64,000 nt of DNA from Yersinia massiliensis (GCF_003048255.1 NZ_CP028487.1:4650001-4714000), one strand, 5' to 3'. Positions 19,529-28,610 are shown, counted from the stretch's first letter. The notes: generated by a model not told the origin, from the sequence alone. Program-made: numbers and translations.

Positions 19529-19560
19529 TTGACTCTGGAGTTGACTCTAAGGTGTAGAGT
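19529..19560 (+). promoter_or_regulatory. ZntR-type promoter of zntA
   Basis: The -35 TTGACT (19529-19534) and -10 TAGAGT (19555-19560) are separated by 20 bases, too long for ordinary sigma-70 activity. The spacer holds a dyad-like CTCTGGAGTTGACTCTA. MerR-family activators such as ZntR untwist such promoters. The E. coli zntA promoter has nearly the same sequence (TTGACTCTGGAGTCGACTCC). This predicts induction by zinc, cadmium or lead. Confidence 0.8.
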
Positions 19561-19594
19561 GCTCTTACACCGAACAAATCCTGTGAAGGAGGCT

Positions 19595-21925
19595 ATGATG
19601 CATTCACATTCTGAACATAATCACTCAACGGATACACAAAACAACTGTGGCTGTGGTCATACTCATGCTAAAAAGCAGGTGGGTTGTAGCAGCTCAGCAG
19701 TAACTAATACCAGCACTGACAGCTCAAGCTCAGTAAGTGAGCACTCACACGGTAATGGAGGTTGCTGTAGTCAGAGCCATACCGAAGAAGGCGATGACGA
19801 AAGCGACATACTGACGGCAGCGACGCCCGCTGGCAGTCAGCGTTTTAGCTGGCAAGTCAAAGGGATGGACTGCCCAAGCTGCGCGCGAAAAATTGAAAAT
19901 GCCATCAGTAGTCAGATCGATATTGAAAATGTCAAAGTGCTGTTTGCCACAGAAAAATTAGTGGTTGATGCACGTATGGATATCCGCCTGCAAGTCCAGC
20001 AAGCCGTCAAACAAGCAGGTTTCAGTTTGGTCGATACCCAATCACCAACTGAGAACAAGGTCGCAGCGTCCGAATCGCGTCTGCGCGAATATCTGCCAAT
20101 CGCATTATTAACCCTCTTGATGCTCATCAGTTGGGGAATCTCTTTTTACAGCGCCGAATGGGCTGAGATGGCCTTCGCCGCCACGACCCTAGTCGGGCTG
20201 ATTCCTATCGCCAGCAAAGCTTGGAAACTCATTCGCACAGGCACACCTTTTGCCATCGAAACCTTGATGACCGTTGCGGCTATCGGAGCCTTGTTTATTG
20301 GTGCTACCGCTGAAGCCGCGATGGTATTGCTGCTGTTTATGATTGGTGAGTTGCTGGAGTCCTATGCGGCAAACCGCGCGCGCCGTGGTGTCAAAGCACT
20401 CATGGCATTGGTGCCGGAAGAAGCATTGTTGTTGAAAAACGGTGAGCGAATCATGGTTCCGGTGGCCAGTTTGCGCCCCGGCGATATCATTGAGGTAGCC
20501 CCAGGTGGCCGCCTACCCGCAGATGCCGAATTAATCACTCCGTTCGCCAGTTTCGATGAAAGCGCCCTGACCGGGGAATCGATTCCGGTTGAACGTTTGC
20601 AAGGTGAGAAAGTCGCCGCAGGATGTTTATCTGTTGATCGCGCCACTGAAATGCGGGTGATTTCGGAGACTGGGAATAATGCCATTGACCGTATTTTGCA
20701 ACTCATTGAATTAGCAGAAGAACGTCGCGCCCCGATTGAGCGTTTCATCGACCGCTTCAGCCGTATTTATACGCCAGCGATTATGTTTCTTGCCGTACTG
20801 GTGATACTCATCCCGCCATTAGCCTTCGCCGAGCCTTGGGAGAGCTGGATTTACCGTGGGTTAACCTTACTGTTGATTGGTTGTCCCTGTGCGTTGGTTA
20901 TTTCTACACCAGCAGCCATTACTTCTGCCTTGGCAGCCGCCACGCGGCGCGGCGCTCTAATCAAAGGTGGAGCCGCACTGGAACAACTGGGGCGCATTCA
21001 AACCGTGGCCTTCGACAAAACCGGTACGCTGACAGAAGGCAAACCGAAAGTGACCGATATTCTGCCGGTGGCAGGTGTCAGTGAGACTCGCCTGTTGTCA
21101 TTGGCAGCAGCAGTCGAAGCCGGTTCCCCACATCCATTAGCCGTCGCGATTATGCAACGAGCGCAACAAAACACCCCACTGCTGCCACTGGCTGAAGCAC
21201 GTCGCGCACTGGCTGGCGTGGGGGTTGAAGGTCAAGTCAACGGGCTTCTCGTGCGTGTTAGCGCACCCAGTAAACTGCCTGAGGGGCTAATATCAGGTGA
21301 ATGGCAGGAGCAACTCGACAAGCTTGAGAGCCAAGGTAAAACGGCCGTCGCGGTGCTGGAAAATCAGGCATTTATTGGCTTACTGGCGCTACGTGACACA
21401 CTGCGCGCCGATGCTAAACTCGCCATTGATTCGCTCAAAAACTTGGGTATTCAGGGTGTGATGTTAACGGGCGATAACCCACGGGCTGCGGCGGCAATAG
21501 CCAACGAACTGGGGATTGATTACCGCGCAGGGCTGTTGCCGGCCGATAAGGTTCAGGCCGTGATGGCACTCAATGAAGCCCAGCCGACGGTGATGGTCGG
21601 GGACGGCATCAATGATGCGCCAGCAATGAAAGCCGCCAGTATTGGTATTGCCATGGGCAGCGGCACTGATGTGGCGTTGGAAACCGCCGATGCCGCGCTG
21701 ACCCATAATCGGCTCACTGGGCTGGCGGACATTATTTTGTTATCCCGTGCCGCTAACGCCAATATCCGCCAGAATATTGCTATCGCGTTAGGGCTGAAAG
21801 GGGTTTTCTTGGTCACCACTCTGCTAGGCTTAACCGGCTTGTGGATGGCGGTATTAGCCGATTCAGGTGCCACCGCTTTAGTCACCGCTAATGCGCTGAG
21901 ATTACTACGGAAAAAGGATAATTAA
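19595..21925 (+). CDS. zntA: Zn/Cd/Pb-exporting P-type ATPase ZntA
   Basis: Inner-membrane P1B-ATPase of 776 residues that exports zinc, cadmium and lead. I start at the ATG at 19595, which follows GGAGG; the longer reading starts inside the promoter. Residues 1-65 are rich in His and Cys (HSHSEHNH, CGCGHTH, HSHGNGGCC), an extension longer than in E. coli ZntA (732 residues). The heavy-metal domain has GMDCPSC at about 90-96. Later come LTGES, the transmembrane CPC in GCPCALVISTP, the phosphorylation site DKTGTLTEGKP, SPHPLA, and GDGINDAPA. All catalytic residues are present. The extra metal-binding tail may buffer or sense metal, which is inference. Confidence 0.96.
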   Translation: MMHSHSEHNHSTDTQNNCGCGHTHAKKQVGCSSSAVTNTSTDSSSSVSEHSHGNGGCCSQSHTEEGDDESDILTAATPAGSQRFSWQVKGMDCPSCARKIENAISSQIDIENVKVLFATEKLVVDARMDIRLQVQQAVKQAGFSLVDTQSPTENKVAASESRLREYLPIALLTLLMLISWGISFYSAEWAEMAFAATTLVGLIPIASKAWKLIRTGTPFAIETLMTVAAIGALFIGATAEAAMVLLLFMIGELLESYAANRARRGVKALMALVPEEALLLKNGERIMVPVASLRPGDIIEVAPGGRLPADAELITPFASFDESALTGESIPVERLQGEKVAAGCLSVDRATEMRVISETGNNAIDRILQLIELAEERRAPIERFIDRFSRIYTPAIMFLAVLVILIPPLAFAEPWESWIYRGLTLLLIGCPCALVISTPAAITSALAAATRRGALIKGGAALEQLGRIQTVAFDKTGTLTEGKPKVTDILPVAGVSETRLLSLAAAVEAGSPHPLAVAIMQRAQQNTPLLPLAEARRALAGVGVEGQVNGLLVRVSAPSKLPEGLISGEWQEQLDKLESQGKTAVAVLENQAFIGLLALRDTLRADAKLAIDSLKNLGIQGVMLTGDNPRAAAAIANELGIDYRAGLLPADKVQAVMALNEAQPTVMVGDGINDAPAMKAASIGIAMGSGTDVALETADAALTHNRLTGLADIILLSRAANANIRQNIAIALGLKGVFLVTTLLGLTGLWMAVLADSGATALVTANALRLLRKKDN

Positions 21926-21947
21926 GTCTCATCGGCCAAGGGGCGAA

Positions 21948-22202
21948 TCAGCCGACTTTTGCCCCTTTCTTGAGTAGGTAGCGATATGGCGTCTGCTGAG
22001 TATCTTGCGCTAACAACTGATGATCCATAAAGCGACAGAAACCGGGGATATCACGGGTGGTGGCGGGATCATCAGCGATGATAAGCAGCGTTTGACCGTC
22101 TTCCATGTGCCGGACCGTCTTACGGACCATCATCACCGGTTCTGGGCAGCGCAGGCCCAATGCATCAAGTGTTTTATCGGGATGAGCAAAAATATCGGTC
22201 AT
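21948..22202 (-). CDS. tusA: Sulfurtransferase TusA
   Basis: Sulfur carrier of 84 residues that passes sulfur from IscS to TusBCD for 2-thiouridine at tRNA position 34. The catalytic cysteine is Cys19 in [13 protein letters not shown]. The rest has the family ending FLDHQ-like region replaced by [10 protein letters not shown]. The gene converges with zntA, 22 bases apart, and diverges from yhhQ, as in E. coli. No defect was seen. Confidence 0.95.
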   Translation of the reverse strand: MTDIFAHPDKTLDALGLRCPEPVMMVRKTVRHMEDGQTLLIIADDPATTRDIPGFCRFMDHQLLAQDTQQTPYRYLLKKGAKVG

Positions 22203-22297
22203 GGCGGTTCTCTTGTCGGTCAGTATGTGGCAGCGTAAAACTGTAGAAATAAAGGTAAGCTTCCTGACGAAAACGCATCGCGCTTTATGCGGCAGTT

Positions 22298-22382
22298 GGG
22301 TTTACGAGACGGGAGGCTTTACGAAACGACTGTCTTTTTGAAATGACTGTCTTTACGAAGCGACTGCCTTTATTAAGCGAGA
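22298..22382. repeat. Five degenerate 17-bp tandem repeats
   Basis: Five consecutive 17-base units start at 22298, 22315, 22332, 22349 and 22366. Their shared core is approximately GNCTTTACGAANCGACT. Units 2 to 4 (GGCTTTACGAAACGACT, GTCTTTTTGAAATGACT, GTCTTTACGAAGCGACT) are closest; the outer two are more divergent. They lie between tusA and the yhhQ promoter and are outside any gene. Confidence 0.75.
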
Positions 22383-22442
22383 CAGTTTACCCCGTCGATT
22401 TTTAGGTGCAAGTACCGCTAACGTTTGCGCTAAAATTAACCA

Positions 22443-22470
22443 TTGCATTCGTTGCGCAAACGGGTATCAT
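22443..22470 (+). promoter_or_regulatory. Candidate promoter of yhhQ
   Basis: TTGCAT (22443-22448), a 16-base spacer and TATCAT (22465-22470) make a plausible sigma-70 promoter. Transcription would start near 22477, about 27 bases before the riboswitch. Confidence 0.5.
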
Positions 22471-22503
22471 GCCGCCGCGCCGTAAAAATACGGTACATTT
22501 TGT

Positions 22504-22534
22504 TTGGGTTCCCTCACCCCAATAACCAAAAAGG
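22504..22534 (+). promoter_or_regulatory. PreQ1-I riboswitch aptamer before yhhQ
   Basis: The 31-base stretch folds as a preQ1-I aptamer. Stem P1 is TTGGG (22504-22508) with CCCAA (22518-22522), and the cytosine at 22517 is placed to pair with the ligand. An A-rich tail (TAACCAAAAAGG) follows, and its final GG can pair with CC of the loop to make the pseudoknot P2. That same AAGG is the ribosome-binding site for the ATG at 22543. Ligand binding would therefore hide the site and block translation. The layout closely matches the known Thermoanaerobacter tengcongensis translational class. Its downstream gene is a queuosine-precursor transporter, which fits exactly. Confidence 0.8.
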
Positions 22535-22542
22535 TCACATTT

Positions 22543-23223
22543 ATGTTTTCGTTTACACCCCAACAGCGGATGACCGCTTTGGTATGGCTATCGCTATTCC
22601 ATATTGTCATCATTACCTCCAGTAACTATTTGGTGCAATTACCGATCGCTATCTTCGGTTTTCACACCACATGGGGGGCATTTACCTTTCCGTTTATCTT
22701 TTTAGCGACCGACCTGACTGTGCGGATTTTTGGTGCGCCCTTGGCACGCCGGATCATTTTATCTGTCATGGTGCCCGCGTTGCTGATTTCCTACCTGATT
22801 TCAGCCCTGTTCTATCAGGGGAGTTGGCAAGGATTCCCAGCGTTAACCACTTTCAACCTGTTCGTGGCCCGTATTGCCGCGGCGAGCTTTATGGCCTATG
22901 TGCTCGGTCAGATTCTGGATGTTCAGGTGTTTAACCGGCTGCGCCAGCGCAGTGCTTGGTGGGTTGCGCCAACTGCCGCAATGTTCTTTGGCAATATTAG
23001 CGATACCATGGCGTTCTTCTTTATTGCGTTCTATCGCAGTACTGATCCCTTTATGGCCGCCAATTGGGTGGAAATCGCCTTAGTTGATTACAGCTTCAAG
23101 CTGCTGATCTGTATGTTGTTCTTCTTGCCCGCTTATGGCGTGATGCTCAATGTGCTGCTGAAATACTTTGCCCGCAAAACTAGCCAGCAAGCCTTGGCTA
23201 CGGCTCACTCTGCAACACGATAA
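22543..23223 (+). CDS. yhhQ: Queuosine precursor transporter YhhQ
   Basis: Inner-membrane transporter of 226 residues (COG1738/QPTR family) that imports preQ0 and preQ1 for queuosine in tRNA. I start at the ATG at 22543 (MFSFTPQQRM), after AAGG. The longer reading would begin inside the riboswitch. About six hydrophobic segments are visible, with the family motifs SNYLVQLPI, FIFLATDLTVR and FGNISDTMAFF. A preQ1-I aptamer overlaps its ribosome-binding site, giving feedback control. It is divergent from tusA, also a tRNA-34 modification gene. Confidence 0.93.
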   Translation: MFSFTPQQRMTALVWLSLFHIVIITSSNYLVQLPIAIFGFHTTWGAFTFPFIFLATDLTVRIFGAPLARRIILSVMVPALLISYLISALFYQGSWQGFPALTTFNLFVARIAAASFMAYVLGQILDVQVFNRLRQRSAWWVAPTAAMFFGNISDTMAFFFIAFYRSTDPFMAANWVEIALVDYSFKLLICMLFFLPAYGVMLNVLLKYFARKTSQQALATAHSATR

Positions 23224-23232
23224 GGTTCCGTT

Positions 23233-23260
23233 AGGCAGCCACACGTTGTGGTTGCCTTTC
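23233..23260 (+). terminator. Terminator of yhhQ
   Basis: AGGCAGCCACA and TGTGGTTGCCT pair with one bulge around CGT and are followed by TTCTC. It stands 10 bases after the yhhQ stop. Confidence 0.65.
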
Positions 23261-23431
23261 TCTGCGCTAGATTGTTCCTAAAACCACCTCTCCCCCATTC
23301 CCTTATTGAACAATGGTTGCTTTTAGCCATCGAATAAGGTGCGATATACTCATTAATCAATAATAGCTGATGAGCTATTGTCGTCAGTTATCCATCACGT
23401 AACACGCGCTCAGCATCAATAAGGAACACCC

Positions 23432-23956
23432 ATGCATAGAATCACTCAGTTTCTCGCCGTCGGCCTGCTGGTTGTAGGACTAAGCGCCTGTGATAGTGGC
23501 AGCGATAGCAATGTGGGCCAGCCAATCAGTTTGATGGATGGCAAAGTCGCGTTGAGTTTACCCGCTGATTTATCCGATCAAAGCGGGAAGATGGGCAATC
23601 AAGCCAATAATATGTACGTTTACGCCAATAAAACCGGCGATAAAGCGGTGATTGTGATTTTAGGGGATCGCACCAACGAGGCGTTGGATGTGTTGACTGG
23701 TCGCTTAGCTGAACAACAGCGTGTGCGCGATGCCAACTTGCAAGTGGTCACGAATAAAGCGATTAAAATTGATGGACAACCTTTCCAGCAGTTAGACAGC
23801 ATTATTACCAGCGGTGGTCAGAAAGCGTATTCTTCAGTGGTGATCGGTAATGTCGGTAACCATTTGATGACATTGCAAATCACCCTGCCTGCTGAAAACC
23901 AGCAGCAAGCGCAAACTGAAGCCGAATCTATCATCAGCACCTTGACGCTGAAATAA
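23432..23956 (+). CDS. dcrB: DcrB family lipoprotein
   Basis: Envelope lipoprotein of 174 residues. The signal peptide ends in the lipobox LSAC (cysteine about residue 20), followed by DSGSDSN, with Asp at position 2 suggesting inner-membrane retention. The rest matches Dcr[21 protein letters not shown] and [21 protein letters not shown]. coli DcrB is needed for phage C1 DNA entry and for envelope homeostasis; the molecular role is not settled. It follows yhhQ as in E. coli. An AAGGA precedes the ATG. Confidence 0.92.
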   Translation: MHRITQFLAVGLLVVGLSACDSGSDSNVGQPISLMDGKVALSLPADLSDQSGKMGNQANNMYVYANKTGDKAVIVILGDRTNEALDVLTGRLAEQQRVRDANLQVVTNKAIKIDGQPFQQLDSIITSGGQKAYSSVVIGNVGNHLMTLQITLPAENQQQAQTEAESIISTLTLK

Positions 23957-24018
23957 CCCGTTCTTAAGCGTTATGCACAGGGTGCTAGCAGCCCTGTGGT
24001 TTCAAAAATCAAGTGACA

Positions 24019-24141
24019 TCCCCGAAGGCATTGGGACCACAGGTAGGCAGCCAGCAAACTCATCCCGATGAGCTGACACAAGTCAGTGATTCGGGTGAGT
24101 GCGCGCAGCTAACACCCCTGTGGTTTCAAGGACAATGGGGA
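24019..24141. repeat. ERIC element overlapping the end of glpC
   Basis: The core GAGCTGACACAAGTCAGTGA followed by TTCGGGTGAGTG matches the ERIC/IRU consensus (GAGCTTACATAAGTAAGTGA then CTGGGGTGAGCG). Terminal inverted repeats are visible: TCCCCGAAGGCATTGG at the left and CAAGGACAATGGGGA at the right. Length is 123 bases, close to the 127 of a full ERIC. A partial right end of another copy (CCCTGTGGTTTCAAAAATC) lies just upstream, near 23990-24010. The right end enters the glpC reading frame. Confidence 0.8.
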
Positions 24142-25415
24142 TTGAGAGACTGCGCTAGCAGGGTAATCGGATGCTCACACTGCTTACTCGTCGACATCTC
24201 AATCTGCCATTTACAGGTTTCGCAATCGGTGATGACCAGATCGACACCGCTGTCCTCAATTTGCTGGAATAGCGATGCCCCAATCCCTTGCGCGGTAGCG
24301 TAATTCTCTGATTTAAAACCATAAGTGCCTGCGATACCACAACACTGAGAATCCAGCACCACCAGCTCAATATTGGGAATGCGCTGTAATAACGCCAAGG
24401 TATAGGCAGTCCAGCCCATTTTCTCCATATGACATGGCGTGTGGTAGGCAATGCGCAGCGGCTTGTTTTCGGCAGAAAAGAGTGGCTTAAGCGGTAGCTC
24501 GCGCCCCTGATCCAATAAGCGATAAAGGTAACGTGTTGCTAACTCCACTTTATCGCGCACGGGGGTGGTATCGACATCCAGTAAGTGCGGATACTCATCA
24601 CGCAACGTAAAAGTACAGCTTGAAGAGGTCGCCACGACGGGGATATCTCGTTCAATCACCGCATCTGTTAGCGATGCCAAATTGACCTGCGCCTGTTTCT
24701 TAGCTTGCGCGATAAACCCATTGGCGATCAGCGGTACTCCACAACATTTTTCCCGCTTTAGCAACTGCACACCAATATTCATCGCATTGAATACACTGAC
24801 TAAATCTTTGCCCAATTGCGGGTGATTGTAGTTAACGAAGCAGCCATGGAAGAACGCGACTTGCTCTGCATACTGCTGCTGTTTTTCAGCCTGTTTGTGA
24901 TACCAACGGCGAAACGTACCGAAGGAATATTTCGGCAGTTCACGGCGGTGATCTATCTTCAGGGCCTTATCCAGTAAGGTTCGTACCGGTTTCAACCCGG
25001 TTACTGCATTGATCACGGGCGCGAAAGGCGTCGAGAGCGTGCCCATAATGTCGGTATGGCTGAGGATCGCATCACGCAGTTTGGGCTTATTGCTGCTGTA
25101 ATTGGCTTTTGCGCGCTGGATGATGTCCCCGATTTTGACATCTGACGGACAAGCAACCTCACAGCGTTTACAGTTGGTGCAATATTTTAATGCATCATCG
25201 TACAGTGCAGGGTCTTTCAGACGTAAGCGCTCACCATCAGGACCAGCCTGTTTCGGCCCTGGATAGAGTGGGTTAACCTTCGCCACAGGGCAATAGGTGG
25301 TGCAAACCGTGCACTTGATGCAACTTTCAAAACTGTTATCCCGAGCCAAATGCTTATCCTGCGGTAGATCTTGAGAAAAAGTGTCACTGTCTCCGTGCTG
25401 TGGCAACCACGTCAT
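24126..25415 (-). CDS. glpC: Anaerobic glycerol-3-phosphate dehydrogenase subunit C
   Basis: Membrane-associated iron-sulfur subunit of the anaerobic glycerol-3-phosphate dehydrogenase, 429 residues. Two ferredoxin-type clusters are visible: CIKCTVCTTYCPVAKVNP at about 32-49 and CTNCKRCEVACPSDVKIG near 82-99. Two CCG domains follow, with CCGVP and CCGIAGTYGF. It passes electrons from GlpAB to menaquinone. An N-terminal extension of about 24 residues precedes the region homologous to the E. coli start. The last codons (NPHCP, stop) lie within an ERIC element. It overlaps glpB by 4 bases. Confidence 0.94.
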   Translation of the reverse strand: MTWLPQHGDSDTFSQDLPQDKHLARDNSFESCIKCTVCTTYCPVAKVNPLYPGPKQAGPDGERLRLKDPALYDDALKYCTNCKRCEVACPSDVKIGDIIQRAKANYSSNKPKLRDAILSHTDIMGTLSTPFAPVINAVTGLKPVRTLLDKALKIDHRRELPKYSFGTFRRWYHKQAEKQQQYAEQVAFFHGCFVNYNHPQLGKDLVSVFNAMNIGVQLLKREKCCGVPLIANGFIAQAKKQAQVNLASLTDAVIERDIPVVATSSSCTFTLRDEYPHLLDVDTTPVRDKVELATRYLYRLLDQGRELPLKPLFSAENKPLRIAYHTPCHMEKMGWTAYTLALLQRIPNIELVVLDSQCCGIAGTYGFKSENYATAQGIGASLFQQIEDSGVDLVITDCETCKWQIEMSTSKQCEHPITLLAQSLNPHCP

Positions 25416-26695
25416 AATGTCACCTCCATTGCGCTAACAATCTGTTCTGCGGCGAACAAGGCGCTCGTCAGTGAAACCCCCGCGCCACAGCCTTGCTGCA
25501 AGGGATCGTACCCCCCCAGTACCGCGCCGATGACGTGCAGGTTCTCCAAGGCAATACCGCCACGTAGCGCCCGCAGCCGGTTATCGGTATTGACACCAAA
25601 CTGTAAATAAGGCTGCGGAGCAAACATATTGCTACGGCTCCAATCCGCGCGATTCGGCAACGATAAGACATCCAGATCCAGTATCGGCTCGTAGACCCGT
25701 TCGAAGGTGGCGACCAGCCCATTACTGAAGAAACTCCCACTGGCGAGCACCATCTGAGCCGCACGCAACGGAATATCTCCGTGATTGCGGGTATAAAGCC
25801 CAGTGATGCGGTTATCGACCATTTCGGCGCGTAAGACGGCATCACCCGGCATTGTCATGCCACCGAGTTGCTGAAAACGCTGACGCAGCGCTTGGTGTAA
25901 GCGAATGCCGAGCAAGGAAGGAGGCAGTGTCGGCAACAGTTGAATCGGTTTGCCTACCGCCGCGCGCAGGGCGTCTAACGGCGCAGACTCATCCAACCCA
26001 ATACAGGCAGGCAGTAGAATGGTGTCGGCTTCACAAGATAAGCGGGAGAGTTCATCAGCTAGCGCTTGCCGGTTCTCCGGCAGGTCCAATACGCGAGCAA
26101 TATTCACAGCACGGAACTCACTCGGATTATCGCGCAAGCGATCAAGTGCCGGTAAATGCAGGTAGTCAGCCGTGGCCTCGATACCTTGATCTTGCAAAGC
26201 ACTAGCGACCATCTGCGGCTGAAAATCGAGGAAGCCTTCGATACCAATCACCGCGACATTTTGCCACGGCAACGGGCCTTCCAACGGGGCCACTGGGATA
26301 TCGATGGGGCTGAGCCAAGTAGGTCGGCAGCCCCCTAATGGTGTCAGCCGCAAGTGGTTTTTTGCCGCACTCCCCACCAGTTTTAGGCCACAACGCTGAA
26401 GTAGCGCTTCAGCTTGCGGGGCCAATTCATTTAATTCACCCGTCGGTCCGAATTGCCGCATTTTACTGTAGGGATGTTCAGGGGCCATTTCAGCTAACGC
26501 ATCCATGGCCGAGAGTGGCTGACCAACAGCCCGTCCATCAGGTAATTTTGCCAATAAATCCAATGAGCCAGAGGAGAAATGCAACGCATTTTGGCCCGCG
26601 CTGACAATGGCACAGTATTTACCCTGCTCTGCCAGACGTATCCCGCAGGCCAGACCTGCCAGCCCACCACCGATGATAATGACATCAAATTTCAT
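25412..26695 (-). CDS. glpB: Anaerobic glycerol-3-phosphate dehydrogenase subunit B
   Basis: Flavoprotein subunit of 427 residues. I start at the ATG at 26695 (MKFDVIIIGGGLAGLACG), which gives the standard GlpB N-terminus with its FAD-binding GGGLAG. The 33 extra upstream codons read through the end of glpA. The C-terminal VIGAVLGGYDPLQQGCGAG closes the FAD site. It overlaps glpA by 11 bases and glpC by 4 bases, so glpACB is a coupled operon. Confidence 0.94.
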   Translation of the reverse strand: MKFDVIIIGGGLAGLACGIRLAEQGKYCAIVSAGQNALHFSSGSLDLLAKLPDGRAVGQPLSAMDALAEMAPEHPYSKMRQFGPTGELNELAPQAEALLQRCGLKLVGSAAKNHLRLTPLGGCRPTWLSPIDIPVAPLEGPLPWQNVAVIGIEGFLDFQPQMVASALQDQGIEATADYLHLPALDRLRDNPSEFRAVNIARVLDLPENRQALADELSRLSCEADTILLPACIGLDESAPLDALRAAVGKPIQLLPTLPPSLLGIRLHQALRQRFQQLGGMTMPGDAVLRAEMVDNRITGLYTRNHGDIPLRAAQMVLASGSFFSNGLVATFERVYEPILDLDVLSLPNRADWSRSNMFAPQPYLQFGVNTDNRLRALRGGIALENLHVIGAVLGGYDPLQQGCGAGVSLTSALFAAEQIVSAMEVTL

Positions 26696-28340
26696 CGCGT
26701 TTCTCCTGAATAGGGGCCACAGAAAGGGTGTCATCCAAACCACACAATCCTTGATAAACCCAATGGGTAAACTCACTCTCCCGTAGCGCATCACCCCAAG
26801 CTATCGGGCGCACACCTTTCCAACGCTCATTGAGAAATTGCGTCAGTTGCTCACGGGATTGTTGCGGTGTTGTCACTTTAAAGCGGTTAAGCAAGCCAGC
26901 GGCTCGGCAGGCGCAGAGTTCCCCTTGGCAGGTTCCCATACCGACCCGAGTGCGGCGGCGTAAGTCTAATAAGTTGTTCACCGACAAAGAATCAACGGCA
27001 TAACGTACTTCACCCGCCGTCACCGCTTCGCATTCGCACACTAAGCTGTTATCGAGTCGGTTCCCCGCCAAGAGCTGTGTGGCACGGTCGCCGTGGCGAT
27101 AAACCGCTGAGCCGCGAATACTGGCGGGTAGAGAAATCACTTTGCTGAGGGTTTGTTCCGCGGATTGTTGCGAACCGGGCAGTGGTGTTTGGGCTGTGGT
27201 ACAAGCGGCGGTCACACCGAGCTTTTCACAGACTTTATCGGTGGCCCACTCCGCCATCAACCGGTAGGTCATTAACTTGCCACCGGTAATGGTGATAAGC
27301 CCTTCCAAGCCATCACGACGAGCATGATCCAGCAATACGATACCGCGGCTGACGTTACGCCCTGATGGATCATCATCGCTGGCGACCAGCGGCCTAACAC
27401 CGGCGTAGGCCCGTAAAATACGGGTTTGTGCCAGTTGCGGCGAGAGTTTAGAACCTTCGCGGATTAAGGTATCCACTTCTTGCGCTGTAACCACCATATT
27501 ATCTATTTGGTCATATTCGATGTGCGTAGAGGTGGTGCCGATCAATGAAATGGTGTCCCCGGGGACCAGAATGTCAGCATCCGCCGGTTTACGGCAGCGG
27601 TTGATCACCATGTTATTGATGCGATGGCCGAGGATCAGCAGTGCGCCTTTGGCAGGGAACATGCGAATACGAAGATCGGCATATTCGGCAATGTGCTGCC
27701 CCCAGATCCCTGCCGCATTGACCACAATTTGCGCATGGATTTCATATTGACGGTTGTTTTTATGATCGAAAACGCGCACACCGCTCACACGATCGCCTTG
27801 GCGTAATAGCCCGATAACCTCGTGATAAGTCAATACCTTCGCGCCGTGCTCACGGGCATCCAGCATATTGGCGGCGGTTAAGCGGAAGGGATCCACGGTG
27901 CCATCAGGTACACGAACCGCGGCAATGAGCGCAGGGTTAGCGGCGGGTTCCAGACGTAATGCCTGCTTGGGATCGATGGCTTCAGCCTCGATCCCCGCCT
28001 CCTGACAGCGAGCTATAAATTGCTGCTGATAGTCCAGTGAATCTTCCGGCAGTGTGATAAACAGGCCGTCGGTTTGCTCGATACAGTGGCGCGCTATACG
28101 TTTTAGTATTCGGTTTTCTTCAATACATTCACGAGCGGACTCACCATCAGTCACCGCATAGCGAGCACCACTGTGCAGTAAGCCATGGTTACGTCCCGTC
28201 GCGCCGGTGGCAATGTCATGCCGCTCTAACAACGTGCACGCCAAACCACGACGCGCACAATCTCGAGCAATCCCTGCGCCGGTCGCGCCCCCACCGATGA
28301 TGATGACATCCGTTTCTGTGTAAGGAGAACTGTTCGTCAT
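26685..28340 (-). CDS. glpA: Anaerobic glycerol-3-phosphate dehydrogenase subunit A
   Basis: Catalytic flavoprotein of 551 residues that oxidises glycerol-3-phosphate to dihydroxyacetone phosphate without oxygen. I choose the ATG at 28340 (MTNSSPYTETD) because a GTGGGG stands 8-9 bases upstream. FAD-binding GGGATGAGIARD is near residue 14. The C-terminal BFD-like iron-sulfur region has CECEAVT and GTCQGELCACRA. The operon is leftward (glpACB), divergent from glpTQ, with a shared regulatory gap. Confidence 0.95.
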   Translation of the reverse strand: MTNSSPYTETDVIIIGGGATGAGIARDCARRGLACTLLERHDIATGATGRNHGLLHSGARYAVTDGESARECIEENRILKRIARHCIEQTDGLFITLPEDSLDYQQQFIARCQEAGIEAEAIDPKQALRLEPAANPALIAAVRVPDGTVDPFRLTAANMLDAREHGAKVLTYHEVIGLLRQGDRVSGVRVFDHKNNRQYEIHAQIVVNAAGIWGQHIAEYADLRIRMFPAKGALLILGHRINNMVINRCRKPADADILVPGDTISLIGTTSTHIEYDQIDNMVVTAQEVDTLIREGSKLSPQLAQTRILRAYAGVRPLVASDDDPSGRNVSRGIVLLDHARRDGLEGLITITGGKLMTYRLMAEWATDKVCEKLGVTAACTTAQTPLPGSQQSAEQTLSKVISLPASIRGSAVYRHGDRATQLLAGNRLDNSLVCECEAVTAGEVRYAVDSLSVNNLLDLRRRTRVGMGTCQGELCACRAAGLLNRFKVTTPQQSREQLTQFLNERWKGVRPIAWGDALRESEFTHWVYQGLCGLDDTLSVAPIQEKRDEI

Positions 28341-28476
28341 GAAAGACCCCACTTTATCAGACAGCCGTCTGGCGGCTCATTATGTGTCTATTGAGCCACA
28401 GTCTTTATGGTTATTGTTTGATAAGGAACAAAAACGAACCAAAAACGAAAGTAACATGGTGTTTTAAAACCATGAT

Positions 28477-28492
28477 TGTGATCAAAGTCACA
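28477..28492. promoter_or_regulatory. CRP site in the glpACB / glpTQ gap
   Basis: TGTGA, six bases, TCACA is a perfect match to both CRP half-sites. It lies 137 bases upstream of glpA and 223 bases upstream of glpT, so it could serve either. The E. coli glpTQ/glpACB gap is also under CRP. Confidence 0.75.
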
Positions 28493-28610
28493 GGTAATTT
28501 CTGATTACTGGTTTCAAAATGTTAACCAATCGCTCAAAATTGCCCCCGCTTTCATATAACTGTAACAAATGCGCCATCACTCACAGATAACTTGCGTGAA
28601 TTTATCTAGC

